Shown here: positions 37,059 through 45,235 of the stretch, piece by piece
How positions within the stretch are numbered: position 1 is the stretch's first letter
How the letters are laid out: the number at the start of each line of letters is the position of its first letter
Assembly: GCF_014202905.1 (NCBI RefSeq)
Contig: NZ_JACHHY010000014.1
Coordinates: forward strand, 62,001-126,000
Direction of reading: 5' to 3'
Origin: Chitinivorax tropicus
GTDB taxonomy: Bacteria > Pseudomonadota > Gammaproteobacteria > Burkholderiales > SCOH01
Length of the DNA: 64,000 bases
Notes under the pieces: generated by a model
Seen by the model: the letters and a program-made list of their open reading frames with translations, nothing else
Told to the model about the DNA's origin: nothing
Database searches by the model: none
Position numbers and translations under genes: made by a program

Positions 37059-37506
37059 ACGAACAGGTCCTCTTAATAAAAGCGCGGTGTCGTGGAATGG
37101 ATTGCCCACAACGGTTGTCAAATTGGCCTGTGAGTATGTTCTGCCTGGTGAGTCCATCCGCTTACGGGACGGAGAACTGGAAGAACCACCAACCTCAAGG
37201 CCTATCTAGCATTGCCATGTGTTTCACTTCAAATTTGCACGCTTTCCTGAATATGGGAAGCGACTACTTCATCAGTGCGTCAGATGCATATGACATATGT
37301 TGACATGGTTTGAATGAATTTGGAATATTTTGTGAGATAAATTTCGCACAAAATTTTTGAAGAAGTTACAAATTGATGATGGATGTCAAGCCAGGACTTT
37401 AGTTCCGGAGAGGGCTGGCGGGAGGGTGTGGTGGCAGAGGGGGAGGTGGGTGCCGGTGCTGGTCAGCACCGGTTGTGAGACTGGATCATTGGGAGCTGGC
37501 GATGCG
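37059..37506. other. Intergenic region upstream of the peptidase gene
   Basis: About 450 nt; contains the AGAGGA ribosome site and presumably the peptidase promoter. A CCGGTGCTG/CAGCACCGG stem at 37453-37472 without a T-tract may mark the end of the DUF6502 transcript. No gene seen. Confidence 0.45.
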
Positions 37507-38394
37507 TCATGAGTTGGCTTCGTCTAACATCAGCATCGGCTCGCCGTCCATTGTGATGTAGCGCAAAGCTGTGCCCAGAAACACACGATGAATGGCGTCA
37601 TCTTTTCCTGCGTCGAGGGTTTCAAATTCGACAATCGTCCGATTCAGCTCATCCAGAATCGGCATGATCTGGCGTGATGCAGCCAAAAAGACTTGTTGGG
37701 CAGATTCGCGTGTCATGTTGTGCCCATAGTCGCAAGACAGCAGGCCACTCACAGGGGCTTGGTGTTGAAACTGTGCTGGGCGTTGGGCGATGCTCATGGC
37801 CTCATAGACCATTTGTGCGGCGATACGCAGGGTTGCGATGTGATTCCCTTGGCGTTTGACATGGCTGCAATCATCGGTGCTGACCACGCGATCCTGCTCA
37901 TCCAGTACCGCAAGTTGCAGCCGCAGCCATTCATCCAGTACGGTTCTTGGGCGGACTTCCTGGCAGAGCGACTCGACCAGTGCCTCCCACGAAACCTCGC
38001 CGCCCATATGACGCGTTCTGGGCAGGGGTTTTTTCTTGCCATGTTCATCCAGAAACTGGGGCAGCGAAGACCATTGTCGGCTGATGAGCCAGTTCAGATT
38101 AGGTTTCGGTGGCTCCGCTGGGCCTTCTTCACGCAGCTGGCGTACATCGCGCCGTGACAGCCCGGTCAACATGGCAATCCGGCTATCTGAGTTGGGCTTG
38201 CCTTTGATCGGCGCATAATGCTTGGCTTCGTTGAAGAATGCCTGCTTGTTCATGCTGTTGAGCGTCTGATGTGGAATGCCATAACTGATGGCAACCCTTG
38301 CCAGGGCGCGTAGTGCCGTTTGCATGATATGCAAGACTTCTGCGTTGCTGGACGGGTCGTCTATGCTGGCAGTGGCTAAATTCGTTTGGCTCAT
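37507..38394 (-). CDS. DUF6502 family protein
   Basis: A 295-residue, apparently cytoplasmic protein. The N-terminal half contains an HTH-like region (ALARVAISYGIPHQTLNSMNKQAFFNEA... SRIAMLTGLSRRDVRQLREEG) typical of DUF6502 proteins. The C-terminal half is helical, with ESAQQVFLAASRQIMPILDELN. Function is unknown; the HTH suggests nucleic-acid binding or regulation, which remains inference. It stands alone between the peptidase and sbtA, both also on the minus strand. Confidence 0.7.
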   Translation of the reverse strand: MSQTNLATASIDDPSSNAEVLHIMQTALRALARVAISYGIPHQTLNSMNKQAFFNEAKHYAPIKGKPNSDSRIAMLTGLSRRDVRQLREEGPAEPPKPNLNWLISRQWSSLPQFLDEHGKKKPLPRTRHMGGEVSWEALVESLCQEVRPRTVLDEWLRLQLAVLDEQDRVVSTDDCSHVKRQGNHIATLRIAAQMVYEAMSIAQRPAQFQHQAPVSGLLSCDYGHNMTRESAQQVFLAASRQIMPILDELNRTIVEFETLDAGKDDAIHRVFLGTALRYITMDGEPMLMLDEANS

Positions 38395-38667
38395 GATGGC
38401 GTGGGGCAGTGCCGGATGACTGCGCGATGAGTTGGTTGCGATGGGCGGCAGTCTAAGCGATCAAGTGCTGATGGGCAAACTTCTGCGAATGGGTAAGTGA
38501 CTGTCAGCGGTCGGGTATTGACTGATGATCACGTCGCTGTGCAGCCATGGAGCAAGATCTGCGTGGCCATGATGTATGCAATGGTGCTTTGAAAATATAC
38601 TGCCAGTTAAGACATTGGCATCCGGTTGGCCATGAATTGCCAGTTGGGTGATCTGCCCAGGCCAAGA

Positions 38668-39672
38668 TCATAGGCACTGGTTTGCCAGCTGGTGATACAT
38701 AGGGATGCCGACCAGCACGTTGAATGGAAATGTGATGCCCAGGGCCATGCCCAAGTACAAGGAGGGGTTGGCCTCGGGAATGGCCAGCCGCAGGGCGGCG
38801 GGTACGGCGATGTAGGATGCGCTGGCGGCCAGTGTCATCAGCAAGATGGCGTTGCCGACCGTGATGTCCAACATATTGCACAAACCCAGTGCGACTGCCG
38901 CGTGGAGGAGAGGGGCCGCCAAGGCATAACCGACAATCGGCAGGGCTTGTCGCCGTAGCCTGGGAAACTGCCGTGCGGCCAAGAGGCCCATGTCGAGCAT
39001 GAAAAAGGCCAGCATGCCTTTGAACAGCTCGCCTGAAAAGGGCTGCATGGCAGCTTTGCCAGTATCGCCGGTGATGAAGGCGATCAGCATGGCTCCCAAC
39101 AGTAGCAGCTGTGCACCGTCCGTGACGGATTCATGCAAGATTTTACCCAGCGGCAGGCCGACTTGGGCAGGGTTGCCCATCAGCACTGCCGTGCCTTGAT
39201 CGTTGATCTGGATCGCCGCAGCTTGCTGCGCGCGCAGACGGTTGGCGAGCAGTACGCCTATGAAAATGGCGGGTGATTCCATCAATGCCATGGCGGCGAC
39301 CATATAGCCCCCAAAGTCGATGCCATGATTGTCGAGATATTGCGTTGCGGTGATGAAGGTCACTGCGCTGACCGAGCCATAGGCTGCTGCCAGCGCAGCT
39401 GCGTCAAAGCCACCTACCAAACGGCGTAGCAGGGGATAGCTGAGCAGGGGTATGGCTATCGCCATGCTGACGGCGATAGCCAGATGGGTGGCGACATCAG
39501 GCACCAGGCCGGAATGGGCCAACGCAAAGCCACCTTTCAGACCCAGCGCCATCAGCAGATAAAGCGATAGGAAACGGGAAATGGCGGGGGGGATTTCCAG
39601 ATTGGATTTCACCACGCCGGCGAAAAGGCCAAATGCGAAAAACAGGATGGTGGGGTCAAGCAGGCTGGACAT
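38668..39672 (-). CDS. sbtA: SbtA-type sodium-dependent bicarbonate transporter
   Basis: A 334-residue membrane protein with about ten hydrophobic segments in two inverted halves. It has family features such as PPAISRFLSLYLLMALGLKGG, AAYGSVSAVTFITATQYL and MALMESPAIFIGVLL, with a second GNAILLMTLAASASYIAVPAALR repeat. SbtA imports bicarbonate with Na+; the family (formerly DUF897) is common outside cyanobacteria. The start at 39672 has GGAG 7 nt upstream. It is divergent from a LysR regulator 87 nt away that probably controls it. Confidence 0.88.
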   Translation of the reverse strand: MSSLLDPTILFFAFGLFAGVVKSNLEIPPAISRFLSLYLLMALGLKGGFALAHSGLVPDVATHLAIAVSMAIAIPLLSYPLLRRLVGGFDAAALAAAYGSVSAVTFITATQYLDNHGIDFGGYMVAAMALMESPAIFIGVLLANRLRAQQAAAIQINDQGTAVLMGNPAQVGLPLGKILHESVTDGAQLLLLGAMLIAFITGDTGKAAMQPFSGELFKGMLAFFMLDMGLLAARQFPRLRRQALPIVGYALAAPLLHAAVALGLCNMLDITVGNAILLMTLAASASYIAVPAALRLAIPEANPSLYLGMALGITFPFNVLVGIPMYHQLANQCL

Positions 39673-39759
39673 GGGCGGGCTCCGATTTCCGCGCATTGTA
39701 AGCTTGGTTATCGATCAGTAAAATTAGATTATTCATATAAAAGATATAGATAAAAATCT

Positions 39760-40668
39760 ATGAATGCGACTTTTCGACAATTGCAGCTGTTCACTGCATT
39801 GGCTGAGCACGGCAGCATCAGTGCGGCGGCGCGTGCTTGTCATGTCACGCAGCCGACGGTATCCATGCAATTGCGGGAGCTGAGTGACAGCATTGGTTTG
39901 CCGCTGTATGAGGTGATCGGGAAGCGGATTTTCCTGACCGAGGCGGGCGAGCATTTGCTGGCCTCGGCGCGGGTCATGTTTGATGAGTGGTCGGCCCTGG
40001 CGCAGCGGATTGATGCTTTACGTGGGTTGCAGCGTGGCACGTTACGTGTGGCATTCGTCAGCACGGCCAAATACTTTGTTCCCAACCTGCTTGGTGCCTT
40101 CTGCCGCCAGTATCCAGAGGTGGATGTGCGGCTGTCGGTATTGAATCGGGAAGGTGTGCTGCAACGGTTGCGAGCCAATGCTGACGATCTTTACGTGATG
40201 TCGCAGCCGCCGGATGACATCGATGTGAAGCGGGAGGCGTTTCTGGCCAATCCGATGGTGGTGATCGCCAGCCGGGATCACCCTTTGGCAAATCAGAGCA
40301 GTATTCTGCCCACGGTGTTGCTGAAAGAGCGTTTCATCTTACGCGAAGTAGGCTCGGCCACCCGCCATGCTTGTGATCGGCATTTCCGTGCATTGGGCCT
40401 GGCGCCCTCTGTCAGGCTGGAGCTGGGCAGCAATGAGGCCATCAAGCATTCTGTCTCGGCTGGGCTGGGCATCTCGGTGCTGTCCCGTTACGCGATTCAC
40501 ACGGATCCCGCAGTGGATGGGGTGGCGATCATCGATGTCGTCGGCTTCCCGATCCACGCCAATTGGTACATCGTGCAGCCCAGCGGTAAGTTGCTACCGC
40601 CGATTGCGGCGGAATTCCTGGGGCACTTGCGACAATATGTCGAGGCGGAGTTGCCGGTCTGGCGGTGA
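39760..40668 (+). CDS. LysR-family regulator, CbbR/CmpR-like
   Basis: A 302-residue regulator. The N-terminal winged helix-turn-helix is RQLQLFTALAEHGSISAAARACHVTQPTVSMQLREL, and the C-terminal substrate-binding fold (about 90-295) begins GTLRVAFVSTAKYFVPNLLG. The effector domain resembles CbbR/CmpR-type regulators that respond to carbon status. It is divergent from sbtA; the 87-nt gap is AT-rich and holds the inverted TAGAT/ATCTA elements expected for a LysR site. The stop lies 9 nt from the convergent nth stop. Confidence 0.88.
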   Translation: MNATFRQLQLFTALAEHGSISAAARACHVTQPTVSMQLRELSDSIGLPLYEVIGKRIFLTEAGEHLLASARVMFDEWSALAQRIDALRGLQRGTLRVAFVSTAKYFVPNLLGAFCRQYPEVDVRLSVLNREGVLQRLRANADDLYVMSQPPDDIDVKREAFLANPMVVIASRDHPLANQSSILPTVLLKERFILREVGSATRHACDRHFRALGLAPSVRLELGSNEAIKHSVSAGLGISVLSRYAIHTDPAVDGVAIIDVVGFPIHANWYIVQPSGKLLPPIAAEFLGHLRQYVEAELPVWR

Positions 40669-40677
40669 AGTCAGGGC

Positions 40678-41310
40678 CTAGATCGCCTTGCTCTTGAATT
40701 CGCACAGGTCGAGGATGACGCATTGCTCGCATGCTGGCTTGCGCGCCTTGCAGACATAACGCCCATGCAGGATCAGCCAGTGATGGGCGTCTTGCTTGAA
40801 GTCGGTCGGGACGACTTTCAGCAGCTTTTGCTCGACTTCCTCGACATTTTTGCCGGGTGCCAGGCCGATCCGGTTCGAGATGCGGAAGATGTGGGTATCG
40901 ACTGCGATGGTCGGCTCACCGAAAGCCGTATTCAGCACCACATTGGCTGTCTTGCGACCCACGCCGGGTAAGGCCTCCAGCGCCTCGCGGGTGCGGGGGA
41001 CTTCGCCACCGTGTTGTGCAAGCAGGATCTGGCAGGTGGCCAACAGGTTTTTCGCTTTGCTGCGATACAGGCCGATGCTGTTGATGTAGCTTTCCAGCTG
41101 CGCCTGCCCGAGAGCCAGTATCGCAGCAGGTGTGTTGGCGACTGGGAACAGCCTGCGGGTGGCTTTGTTGACGCCGACATCGGTGGCCTGCGCGGACAAC
41201 AGGACAGCAGTCAACAACTCGAATGGTGTGGTGTATTCCAGCTCGGTGGTGGGATGTGGGTTCTGCTCACGCAGGCGTTCAAAGATCTCGCGGCGTTTGG
41301 CTGCATTCAT
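40678..41310 (-). CDS. nth: Endonuclease III
   Basis: A 210-residue bifunctional DNA glycosylase/AP lyase for oxidised pyrimidines. The HhH motif LPGVGRKTANVVLNTAFG carries the catalytic Lys, the catalytic Asp is in VDTHIFRISNR, and the [4Fe-4S] cysteines are near the C-terminus (CKARKPACEQCVILDLC). The start at 41310 matches the normal family length; an open extension to 41484 is a shadow of rnfE. It starts 5 nt after the rnfE stop, the usual rnf-nth arrangement. Confidence 0.96.
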   Translation of the reverse strand: MNAAKRREIFERLREQNPHPTTELEYTTPFELLTAVLLSAQATDVGVNKATRRLFPVANTPAAILALGQAQLESYINSIGLYRSKAKNLLATCQILLAQHGGEVPRTREALEALPGVGRKTANVVLNTAFGEPTIAVDTHIFRISNRIGLAPGKNVEEVEQKLLKVVPTDFKQDAHHWLILHGRYVCKARKPACEQCVILDLCEFKSKAI

Positions 41311-41315
41311 GTCGG

Positions 41316-42011
41316 TCAGGCTTGGGTGGATGGTGAGGTGGCCGGTACTTGGCTGTCTGGCTGGTGGGTGGATCTGGCCATCCACGCATTGCGGGCCGCG
41401 ATGATCAGACCTAAGCCCATGAAGGCGCCTGGTGGTAGCATGGCCAGCAGAAAGCCCGGATAGGCATCTGGCAGCACCCGCCACATCCAGCGTTGGCCCA
41501 GCTCGGTGCCTACGATCAGGTCCATGCCAGCAAACAGCGTGCCTTGCCCCAACAGCTCGCGTAGCCCACCCAGCACCATCAGTACCCCCGTCAGTCCCAG
41601 GCCCATCATCAACCCATCCACCATCGACGGCAGTACACGGTGCTTGGCGGCAAAAGCCTCGGCGCGGGCCAGGACGATGCAGTTGGTGGTGATCAGCGCA
41701 ACAAACAGGCCCAGTATGGAATACAAGGCGGGGAGATAGGCTTGCATCAACAATTGGATGACAGTGACCAGGGCGGCAATGATCAGCACGAACACCGGGA
41801 TACGGATCTCATGAGGAACCCAGTGCCGGATCAGGCTGACTGCGGCGCTCGATGTGGCCATGGCCAATGCGGTGGCCAAGCCCAGGCTGGCACCATTGAC
41901 AACGGTGGTGCTGACGGCCAGCAGCGGGCACAGCCCCAGGAGTTGCACCAGGCCTGGGTTCTGCCGCCACAGCCCATCCTGGCAGATGTCGGAAAGGGAT
42001 TTGTCGCTCAT
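41316..42011 (-). CDS. rnfE: Rnf electron-transport complex subunit E
   Basis: A 231-residue integral membrane subunit (RsxE/RnfE) with about six helices. The conserved opening is DGLWRQNPGLVQLLGLCPLLAVSTTVVNG (quoted in part: NPGLVQLLGLCPLLAV) and the mid-protein motif LITTNCIVLARAEAFAA. It is related to RnfA; the Cys of each half line the membrane Fe-S site. Rnf couples ferredoxin/NADH electron transfer to ion translocation, or maintains reduced SoxR. It is separated from rnfG by a binding-protein gene. Confidence 0.94.
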   Translation of the reverse strand: MSDKSLSDICQDGLWRQNPGLVQLLGLCPLLAVSTTVVNGASLGLATALAMATSSAAVSLIRHWVPHEIRIPVFVLIIAALVTVIQLLMQAYLPALYSILGLFVALITTNCIVLARAEAFAAKHRVLPSMVDGLMMGLGLTGVLMVLGGLRELLGQGTLFAGMDLIVGTELGQRWMWRVLPDAYPGFLLAMLPPGAFMGLGLIIAARNAWMARSTHQPDSQVPATSPSTQA

Positions 42012-42088
42012 CGCGCTATTTTAGCGCAGACCTGCCCGGTGCGGTCGTTGCATGCTGGCGCACCGCCCCCAAGCGGTGCGCACCTGCG

Positions 42089-42877
42089 TCAAGGGTGGAT
42101 TTTGAAATTGCGATAGATGGGCAGGGTGTTGAACCAGCGGTCAAAGATCTTAGTGGCTTCGCCGCTTTGCTCCATCTCGACCAGGCCGTCATTGATTGCT
42201 TTCAACAAGCGTTTTTCGCCTTTCCGGACGGCCATGCCGTAGGCTTCGAACGAAATGGCCAGTTGCGGGATTTCGAATTGCGCCTTATTGGGCATGCGGG
42301 CCAGCATGACGGCCAGATTGGGTTCGTCATTGGTGACGGCATCCACCTTGCCCTCGCTGAGCAGCTTGAACATCTCGGGCTCGGTGCTGACCGCAACGAC
42401 TTGGGCTTTGGGCAGCTCTTTACGTAACTGGGTCTCGCTGGTGGTGCCCTTGACCAGGGCGATGTTTGCGTTGGCCAGCTGATTGATATTGCTGACGAGC
42501 CCTTTTTTCACCACAAATTTCTGGCCGGTGATGAAGTAACCAAAACTGAAATCCACGACTCGTTCACGTTCGACATTCTTGGTAAAGGTCGCGGCGACCA
42601 TATCGACCTGTCGATTTTGCAGCACGGTCAGGCGGTCAGCCAGCGGGATCGGCTTGACGACCAGCTTGACACCCAGCTTTCTGGCGATGCCGTCTGCAAA
42701 GTCGATGTCATAGCCGGAAACGGTCTGTTTTTTGGGGTCCAGCTGGCCAAAAGGGGGGGATTCGTAGGACACGCCCACCAGCAAGGTGCCTTTCTGCTTG
42801 ATGTCATCCAATGCATCCGCATGGGCGGTAGCGGTGATCAGCAGCAATGTGGAGAGTATGCACAATTGGTTTTTCAT
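42089..42877 (-). CDS. Periplasmic amino-acid-type solute-binding protein inside the rnf cluster
   Basis: A 262-residue SBP_bac_3 protein. Signal peptide LCILSTLLLITATAHA (cleavage about residue 20), then the family opening LDDIKQKGTLLVGVSYESPPFG, GYDIDFADGIARKLG, and VDMVAATFTKNVERERVVDFS. Members bind polar amino acids for ABC import. No ABC permease or ATPase is nearby. It lies between rnfG and rnfE with 195 nt upstream, including a long inverted repeat, so it probably has its own promoter. Its presence here is unusual for rnf clusters. Confidence 0.88.
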   Translation of the reverse strand: MKNQLCILSTLLLITATAHADALDDIKQKGTLLVGVSYESPPFGQLDPKKQTVSGYDIDFADGIARKLGVKLVVKPIPLADRLTVLQNRQVDMVAATFTKNVERERVVDFSFGYFITGQKFVVKKGLVSNINQLANANIALVKGTTSETQLRKELPKAQVVAVSTEPEMFKLLSEGKVDAVTNDEPNLAVMLARMPNKAQFEIPQLAISFEAYGMAVRKGEKRLLKAINDGLVEMEQSGEATKIFDRWFNTLPIYRNFKIHP

Positions 42878-42963
42878 GGGATATCCTTTTTATCGACTGT
42901 ACTTGCTGTGGTGCCGATGGGAAGCCTTACTTAATTGGTATAGAAGGTGATGCCTGAAATGGG

Positions 42964-43037
42964 CAATACATTATCCCAATGAAATGTGTGCTGACAGTGG
43001 TGAAATCCTTATCTTATGCGGAATAGGTAATGTATTG
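42964..43037. repeat. Inverted repeat upstream of the binding-protein gene
   Basis: CAATACATTA (42964-42973) and TAATGTATTG (43028-43037) are perfect 10-bp inverted copies 54 nt apart, 87-160 nt upstream of the binding-protein ATG. They could be paired regulator sites. Confidence 0.4.
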
Positions 43038-43072
43038 TCGAATAGGGCTGAATGGTAAAAAACAGCCGCTTG

Positions 43073-43723
43073 TCATTCCGCCCGAAACAGGGCTGCCCGA
43101 TGGGTGATGGCGTATTGCTGTGCGGCGCCGACTGCTTTCAGAACGGCACGGGGGCTGATGGTGGCGCCTGCCATATAGTCAAACTTGCCGCCCGCTTTGC
43201 GGACTGCCCAGGTGGCGACCGGTTGGGGGGGCTGGCTGTCGAGCTGCCGTACCCAATCGGTTTGACGGCGGCCTTGGCTGATGTAGGCCTTGCCGAGTTG
43301 AATGTAATCACCCAGGCCGGGTGTTTCCTTGTGCCTCAATACCCGGACCCCGCTGACGGTGCCATCCGCCAGGATGCCGATCAACAAGGAGATACGCCCT
43401 GCATAGCCATCGGGCGCGGTTGCCTCCATCACCACTGCGCTGGGTTTACCCTGCCAGGTGGCAAGATAGCGATGGGTGGGGTGGTCATTGTTCAGCGCGG
43501 TGTTTTCAGCCGCCGACAGCGGCCTGGCAGCGCTGAGCAGGTCGTTGTCGTATATGCCTTTGGGGAGCACTTGGCTGATCTGGGCGAGCAGTGCCTCGCG
43601 TTCACCGGCCTCGATGATGGGCCGGGTGACCAGGTGTGTGGTGGCCAGCAAACCACCGGCCAGCAAAGAAAACAGCAGCAATACCAAGCCTGCGCGCTGC
43701 ATCGAGCGCTGGGTGATGTTCAC
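43073..43723 (-). CDS. rnfG: Rnf electron-transport complex subunit G
   Basis: A 216-residue flavoprotein. One N-terminal transmembrane helix (AGLVLLLFSLLAGGLLATTHL) anchors a periplasmic FMN-binding domain with YDNDLL..., GYAGRISLLIGILADGTVSGVRVLRHKETPGLGD (quoted in part: VRVLRHKETPGLGD) and the covalent FMN motif AGATIS, whose Thr carries the flavin. The GTG at 43723 overlaps the rnfD stop (GTGA) and has ACGAGG upstream; the open extension to 43789 is rejected. Confidence 0.94.
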   Translation of the reverse strand: MNITQRSMQRAGLVLLLFSLLAGGLLATTHLVTRPIIEAGEREALLAQISQVLPKGIYDNDLLSAARPLSAAENTALNNDHPTHRYLATWQGKPSAVVMEATAPDGYAGRISLLIGILADGTVSGVRVLRHKETPGLGDYIQLGKAYISQGRRQTDWVRQLDSQPPQPVATWAVRKAGGKFDYMAGATISPRAVLKAVGAAQQYAITHRAALFRAE

Positions 43724-44775
43724 GTCTGGCCTCGTGATCTGTGGCCGAATACAGCGGGCTGTGTGTAATGATCCAACAAGGGGGCGCACAGATTCATCAA
43801 TAGGACAGCAAAGGCCACGCCATCCGGGTAGCCGCCGAATACGCGGATCAAGTAGCTCAATAGCCCGATCAGCCCGGCAAAGATCAGCTTACCTTTGCGG
43901 GTGCTCGGGGCGCTGACCGGGTCGGTGGCAATGAAAAAGGCGCCCAGCACAACGGCACCGAATTGCAGGTGGAACCAAGGTGGGGCGAATCGGCTGCTAT
44001 CACCCAGCCACAACAGGCTGGCCAGCGTGCAAAAGCCGCCCAGCACGGCAACCGGGATATGCCAGCTGATGACACGTTGGTGTATCAGCCATGCCCCGCC
44101 CACCAGATAACCCAGGCTGATCCAGGGCCAGCCTTGTTGCAGCGTGGCCGCTGGCAATGCCTTGGCCATCTCCAGCCCGCCATGCAGGCTGGTTTTCATA
44201 TGATCCAATGGGGTGGCGCTGGTCATGCCATCCAGGCCGGCAGGATGCCATAGCATATGCAGCAGGGTGACATCGCCGCTGGCATGGGTCTGTAACGCCA
44301 GTGGGGAGAGCCATTGTGACATCTGTGCAGGAAACGACACCATGCACACCGCGAAGCCCACCATGGCCGGGTTGAACAGATTGTTCCCCAGCCCACCATA
44401 GAGCTGTTTGGTGACCACGATGGCGAAAAAGAGGCCAACCATCGAAAGCCACCAGGGTGCATTGGGTGGCAGGCTCAATGCGAACAGCCAAGCGGTCAGC
44501 AGGGCCGAGCCATCAGTGAGGAAGGGTTTCAGAGGCATGTTGCGCCATGCCAGCATGATGGCCTCTAAGCCAATCGCCACCAGGCTGCACCAGGTCAGTT
44601 GCAGCAAGATGGCGGGGCCGAATGCAAAGGCATGAGCGGCGATGCCGGGCACGAGCGCCAGCATCACCTTGAACATGATGCGTTGTAAGGGCGTGAAAGT
44701 GTTGAGCACGATGGATGTCAGCGTGAAGATGCAGTAACAGATGAGGTCAGATACCGAACCCGACGGCCAGCCCAA
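43720..44775 (-). CDS. rnfD: Rnf electron-transport complex subunit D
   Basis: A membrane subunit of up to 351 residues with eight to ten helices. Conserved stretches are LQRIMFKVMLALVPGI, DGSALLTAWLFALSLPP, KQLYGGLGNNLFNPAMVG and the covalent FMN site TSATPL. The true start is uncertain: ATG 44775 overlaps the preceding gene by 29 nt, and GTG 44709 would begin close to the conserved LQRIMFKV block. The region before residue 23 has no counterpart I recognise in RnfD. It overlaps rnfG by 4 nt. Confidence 0.92.
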   Translation of the reverse strand: MGWPSGSVSDLICYCIFTLTSIVLNTFTPLQRIMFKVMLALVPGIAAHAFAFGPAILLQLTWCSLVAIGLEAIMLAWRNMPLKPFLTDGSALLTAWLFALSLPPNAPWWLSMVGLFFAIVVTKQLYGGLGNNLFNPAMVGFAVCMVSFPAQMSQWLSPLALQTHASGDVTLLHMLWHPAGLDGMTSATPLDHMKTSLHGGLEMAKALPAATLQQGWPWISLGYLVGGAWLIHQRVISWHIPVAVLGGFCTLASLLWLGDSSRFAPPWFHLQFGAVVLGAFFIATDPVSAPSTRKGKLIFAGLIGLLSYLIRVFGGYPDGVAFAVLLMNLCAPLLDHYTQPAVFGHRSRGQT

Positions 44776-45208
44776 ACATCGGGTCTGCGCCGCGTCGGCG
44801 GGCTGACCGATCTGGGAACATCAACGATGCTTTGAAGATCAGGAACTGAGCCTCCAGGCCCCGGTAAATGGCTTGTTTCTTCAGCCCCCAGGCTTGGTCA
44901 TTGGCATGCCATTGGGCATAGCGCAATGCGCCCCATACCGCATCATGGCCTTTGGCGATGAAGCGCATGCCCACCATGTATTTGTGGCCGCCGGTACCCA
45001 GCTCGCCGCCAGCGATCAGGCTGGTGTCCGGGTCGGTCAACGGCAGCGCGGCACCTGCCTCCAGGCTGGCGCCCAGCGGGGCACCCAGCCAGACCCCCGC
45101 CGTGGCGTATTGAGTTGGGTCATTAGCCTGCGCAGCTGACATGAGCCCCATGAGCGCCAGCCCCCATAGCCCGGCTGTGCTTGATGTCATTTGGTGTCGG
45201 TTCGTCAT
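44747..45208 (-). CDS. Unknown secreted protein inserted between rnfC and rnfD
   Basis: A 153-residue protein, not recognised. A signal peptide (TAGLWGLALMGLMSAAQA, cleavage about residue 28) precedes a Gly/Ala-rich mature part with alternating pattern (TAGVWLGAPLGASLEAGAAL, HKYMVGMRFIAKG) that could be beta-rich. It ends RRRGADPMFGLAVGFGI, like an outer-membrane or periplasmic beta protein. It overlaps rnfD by 29 nt and starts 27 nt after rnfC, so it is co-transcribed with rnf. I infer a link to the complex but cannot name it. Confidence 0.65.
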   Translation of the reverse strand: MTNRHQMTSSTAGLWGLALMGLMSAAQANDPTQYATAGVWLGAPLGASLEAGAALPLTDPDTSLIAGGELGTGGHKYMVGMRFIAKGHDAVWGALRYAQWHANDQAWGLKKQAIYRGLEAQFLIFKASLMFPDRSARRRGADPMFGLAVGFGI

Positions 45209-45235
45209 GACTTTACTTCCTGCTGCTGCCCCACA

